A DNA stretch of 64,000 bases from NCBI GenBank assembly GCA_028284345.1, contig JANQRY010000008.1, positions 744,001 to 808,000 of the forward strand, written 5' to 3'. Below, piece by piece: positions 61,328 through 64,000 of the stretch (positions are counted from its first letter, which is position 1; each line of letters begins with the position of its first letter). A program made the translations under genes and the position numbers. The notes beneath the pieces were generated by a model that did no database searches, was not told the origin of the DNA, and saw nothing but the letters and a program-made list of their open reading frames with translations. The stretch is from Hyphococcus sp. Lineage in GTDB: Bacteria > Pseudomonadota > Alphaproteobacteria > Caulobacterales > Parvularculaceae.

Positions 61328-62170
61328 ATGACGCGAATACCCGTTTCCATCACGCTCACCCGCTATCGCGAGCCTGACTGGCTCGTTGACGAGGCGCTCG
61401 ACAGTCTCGCTGCGCAGGAAGGCGTAACGGGCGAAGTGGTTTTTCTCGATCAGAACTGGGACGCGGATTTTGCGGAAAAGGTTGAGGCGCGCGGCAATGA
61501 ACGGCTGACATTCAAGTGTCTGCCGTGCGAGGAGAAGGGGATTTGCTACGCCCGCAATCTCGGCATCAAACTCGCCCGGCATGATGTCGTCATACAGATT
61601 GACCCAGACGTTGTCGTAAATCCCGACTGGGCGGAAACGCTTGTGCGCGCGCTGATGCAGGACGACGCGGCGCTCGCTGGCACAAGAATTCTTCCACGCT
61701 GGCGCGGACGGCGGCCGTTGCTTTCCAAGTCCAATGTCGTGCTGGACCAGTATTCGGTTCTCGACTGGGGCGACGCGACAATGGACGTCGAACGCATTGT
61801 CAGCGCTGGATTTGCGCTGGATCGTCGCAAGTTTCGGGATATTGACTTCTTTGATGAAAAATTCGGTCGTCGAAAAGGGGTGCTTTTTGGCGGCGCGGAA
61901 AGCGACCTTAGTCGCCGTGTTCGCGAAGCCGGAGAAAAAGTCATTTATGTCGGCGCCGCTGTCACCATGCATCAGATCCTGCCGGAACGGATGCGATGGT
62001 CCTGGGCGCTAAGACGGCTCTATTTCGCCGGCGCGGCGCGGCGTCAACAGGGCGGCGCGCCAGCGCCTTCGCGCAAACCGGGCCTGTGGGACTGGCTATT
62101 GCTGCCGGTGATCCTGCCGCCTTATGCGTTGGGATATTTTCGCGCGTATAAACCGGCGAAGGCGTCATAG
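61328..62170 (+). CDS. Glycosyltransferase family 2-like protein
   Basis: A 280-residue GT-A-fold enzyme: ITLTRYREPDWLVDEALDSL, then EKGICYARNLGIKLARHDVVIQIDPDVVVNPDW, which holds the DxD (DPD) motif. EIDFFDEKFG-like sequence (DIDFFDEKFGRR) and GGAESDLSRRVREAG follow, as in GT2. Its 3' end overlaps the convergent sulfotransferase gene by about 50 bases. It probably builds a surface polysaccharide; the sugar is unknown. The longer frame to 61268 is rejected. Confidence 0.88.
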   Translation: MTRIPVSITLTRYREPDWLVDEALDSLAAQEGVTGEVVFLDQNWDADFAEKVEARGNERLTFKCLPCEEKGICYARNLGIKLARHDVVIQIDPDVVVNPDWAETLVRALMQDDAALAGTRILPRWRGRRPLLSKSNVVLDQYSVLDWGDATMDVERIVSAGFALDRRKFRDIDFFDEKFGRRKGVLFGGAESDLSRRVREAGEKVIYVGAAVTMHQILPERMRWSWALRRLYFAGAARRQQGGAPAPSRKPGLWDWLLLPVILPPYALGYFRAYKPAKAS

Positions 62171-62889
62171 TCAGCGCGGTAGAAGTCAAACACCGCCTGC
62201 ATCGCCTCTGAACTCATTGGCGCGGGTTTTGGCGCGCGGGACTTATTGCGATTGTATGGTTTCAGCTCGACGCCGCATTTTTCCTTAAGGTCCGTATAGA
62301 GCTCATCGAGTTCGCTGATATCGTAAATTCGATCATAGGCGGCAGGATCGCCGATGACCTCGGTCTGCGGGCGGAAGTGCCAATCGATCTTTCCATTTGC
62401 TTCGCAATATCCGCGAAGATGCGTTGCAAAGAAATCCATATCCGGTAACGCCGGCAGGCCATCCGCGTTTTCCGCCAAATCGCGGTTGTCGATAATCCGG
62501 TTCCGGTAGCCTGATACGAAACGGTCAAGCGGATCCCTGACGACCGTAAATTTGAAGTAGGGTGTTTTTGCAAGCGTGCGCGGGTTAACCCAATAACGAG
62601 GATTAGCAAGGAAGTGTCGATGCACCCAAAAGGGCCGTTGATGCGCGCCGCCGTCCGTCCGACTTTCCCGGAAATAGTCGATAAGAGCGTTGAGTATGCT
62701 GCTGCACGCTGCTTTCGGCACTGGCGCATAGAGGAAGTTGGCGCGGTCGTCGTAGATGGCGTGAAGCGAACAACCCAATACGGCTTTTTTAAACAGGATA
62801 ACTTGCCGAGCGGCGCCGCGCGCAATTTTGTCGCGAAACGGACCAGCCGCAGCGTCCTCCGTCACGTCGCCTAGCGCTAAGTCGTTCAT
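62122..62889 (-). CDS. Sulfotransferase family 2 (carbohydrate-type)
   Basis: A 255-residue protein with the 5'-phosphosulfate loop APVPKAACSSIL and the 3'-phosphate region FTVVRDPLDRFVSGYRNRI. These are the hallmarks of carbohydrate sulfotransferases. It is longer than the relative at 30377-31060. Its ATG overlaps the stop of the upstream flippase gene (ATGA). Placement beside a GT2 and a flippase suggests sulfation of a surface glycan. Confidence 0.88.
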   Translation of the reverse strand: MNDLALGDVTEDAAAGPFRDKIARGAARQVILFKKAVLGCSLHAIYDDRANFLYAPVPKAACSSILNALIDYFRESRTDGGAHQRPFWVHRHFLANPRYWVNPRTLAKTPYFKFTVVRDPLDRFVSGYRNRIIDNRDLAENADGLPALPDMDFFATHLRGYCEANGKIDWHFRPQTEVIGDPAAYDRIYDISELDELYTDLKEKCGVELKPYNRNKSRAPKPAPMSSEAMQAVFDFYRADYDAFAGLYARKYPNA

Positions 62890-64000
62890 CTTGGCGGCCT
62901 TTCTCGACGGGAAAAGATATCGCAGCGAATCCTTTCGTTGTTATGTACGACGCGCCAACGCACAAACCCCGTTAATGCGACGGCGATCGCTGTTGCCGAC
63001 GCCGCACCGACAGCGCCGAAAAAAACCGTGAGCAACGGAACAAGGCAAGCGCCGCCGACGGCCGCCAAAAAACCGGACATGGCCGCCCTTTTTTCAAGTT
63101 CAAACGCGACGATAAAGACCATGGGGAATCCTGCCGCCGTGTGCGCTATGTATCCGATGGCGAGGATTGCGAGAATTGGCGCGGCGGCGCTGAATTCCGG
63201 GTTGATAAAGGGAAAGATGTAGCTGCAGGCGATGTAAAGAGCGACGCCGCCCGCCAACGCTAGCGCGGTGGCGAGGCGCGTTGCTGCGACGGTTTTATTC
63301 CGGGCGCGTTGCGCGTCGTGGGAGGCGACAAGCCGCGAAACCTCCGGCGCGAGCCCGCTCGCCAGCGCAAAGGCAGGGAATGTGACGAACTGCGCAAAGC
63401 GAAAAGCGAGCGCGTAAACGCCGACCTCCGCTGCGGTCGAGAACTCGGCCAGCGCGAAGGTTTCAATTCTCCCGAAAAGGACGCCGGACAAGCCGCCGAT
63501 GAAAATATAACCAGTGCTGCGGGTCCACTCCCTTGCCAGCATCGTCGCTTGAACGCCTTTTGACGGCGCCGGCCATGTGCGCAGGGCGAGCGCCCAGCTT
63601 AGCGCCGCCGATACGAGCCATGCGGCGCCGTATGAAATCAGTGCGGTTGTTGCTGTAAGGAGACCCGTCAACGCCAATGCGCTGACGATTATGAGATGGA
63701 GAAGCTGCATGACCGCGAATTGCGGAATGTAGGCTTCCGCGACTTTCCCGAGACCGCGCAGCAGGGCGCCGGCGAAGCTGCTGGCGATAATGAGCGGCGC
63801 AATGCCGACCCCGATAAGCGCCGCAATTGTCATCGGCTCTTTTACGGCGGGACCGATCGCGGCAACCACCGCGCCAAGAACAATCGCCAAGCCGCAGGTT
63901 GCGAGTAGCGTATATTGCCGAACGCCGTTTAAGAGCGGCCACGCGCTTTCGGACAAATAGGCTGCGGTTTTGTTGACGATATGATGGTTGAGCGCGAGCT
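62886..64000 (-). CDS. Polysaccharide flippase (Wzx/MATE-like), 5' end beyond window
   Basis: A multi-spanning protein of at least 371 residues, open to the right edge, so its N-terminus is missing. The visible part has about ten hydrophobic helices, including GVGIAPLIIASSFAGALLRGLG and ASGLAPEVSRLVASHD. The overall look is that of an oligosaccharide flippase of the MOP superfamily. It should move lipid-linked glycan units across the inner membrane. It overlaps the sulfotransferase gene by four bases. Confidence 0.82.
   Translation of the reverse strand, partial: LALNHHIVNKTAAYLSESAWPLLNGVRQYTLLATCGLAIVLGAVVAAIGPAVKEPMTIAALIGVGIAPLIIASSFAGALLRGLGKVAEAYIPQFAVMQLLHLIIVSALALTGLLTATTALISYGAAWLVSAALSWALALRTWPAPSKGVQATMLAREWTRSTGYIFIGGLSGVLFGRIETFALAEFSTAAEVGVYALAFRFAQFVTFPAFALASGLAPEVSRLVASHDAQRARNKTVAATRLATALALAGGVALYIACSYIFPFINPEFSAAAPILAILAIGYIAHTAAGFPMVFIVAFELEKRAAMSGFLAAVGGACLVPLLTVFFGAVGAASATAIAVALTGFVRWRVVHNNERIRCDIFSRRERPPR

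Overview
The window is high-GC, densely packed DNA from an aerobic alphaproteobacterial chromosome. The evidence is an aa3-type cytochrome oxidase locus in the order coxB-coxA-ctaB-coxF-ctaG-coxC-surf1 with tldD divergent from coxB, a RegB/RegA-type redox two-component pair, an alphaproteobacterial succinate dehydrogenase set, an intracellular PHA depolymerase and a DUF4212/sodium:solute symporter pair. A marine Parvularculales/Hyphomonadaceae-like organism would fit, but that is inference. No rRNA, tRNA, CRISPR array, transposase or integrase was recognised.

Layout. 1-6043: 5' end of rimM, a Bcr/CflA-like MFS exporter, a two-gene sodium:solute symporter, a membrane-anchored SD(Y/H)-repeat protein and zapE. 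6015-8017: arsenic operon on the minus strand (arsR-arsI-arsC-aqpS) with an inverted-repeat operator and no efflux-pump gene. 8304-11298: a SnoaL-like/FAD-dependent oxidoreductase pair and small unknown membrane proteins. 11571-19561: succinate dehydrogenase, with sdhB separated from sdhCDA by creD, a crotonase, a RodZ-like/TonB fusion and a 2OG-Fe(II) oxygenase. 19730-32475: housekeeping and hypothetical genes (YbjN, methyltransferase-like, TerB-like, Lrp, rlmN, arfB, M20 peptidase, yccF, DoxX, DUF1287, gluQRS, sulfotransferase, tldD).

32648-40906 is the cytochrome c oxidase structural and assembly locus. It carries two extra small paralogous membrane proteins between coxA and ctaB, a CoxB with an unusual insertion of about 95 residues, and a lipoprotein-DUF983-SURF1 tail with overlapping genes. 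44623-40938 (minus) is a tight four-gene envelope operon: MotA/ExbB-like channel, MotB/OmpA-like coiled-coil protein, periplasmic unknown, M23 peptidase. 44993-49873 holds an M16 peptidase and the RegB/RegA redox pair, a plausible regulator of respiratory genes. 50209-54099 holds a DUF1800/DUF1501 pair and a SCO1-like copper chaperone. 54231-61141 holds a palindrome and phaZ, an AT-richer orphan, a VOC protein, polA and a motA-motB pair. 61328 to the right edge is the start of a surface-polysaccharide-type cluster (GT2, sulfotransferase, flippase).

No obvious anti-phage or biosynthetic system is present. The most interesting unexplained items are the four-gene envelope operon, the paralogous small membrane proteins inside the cox locus, the CoxB insertion, the RodZ-TonB fusion, the SD(Y/H)-repeat protein and the perfect palindrome upstream of phaZ. 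Start codons were chosen by eye from ribosome-binding-site quality and gene overlaps; where the choice is uncertain the entry says so.
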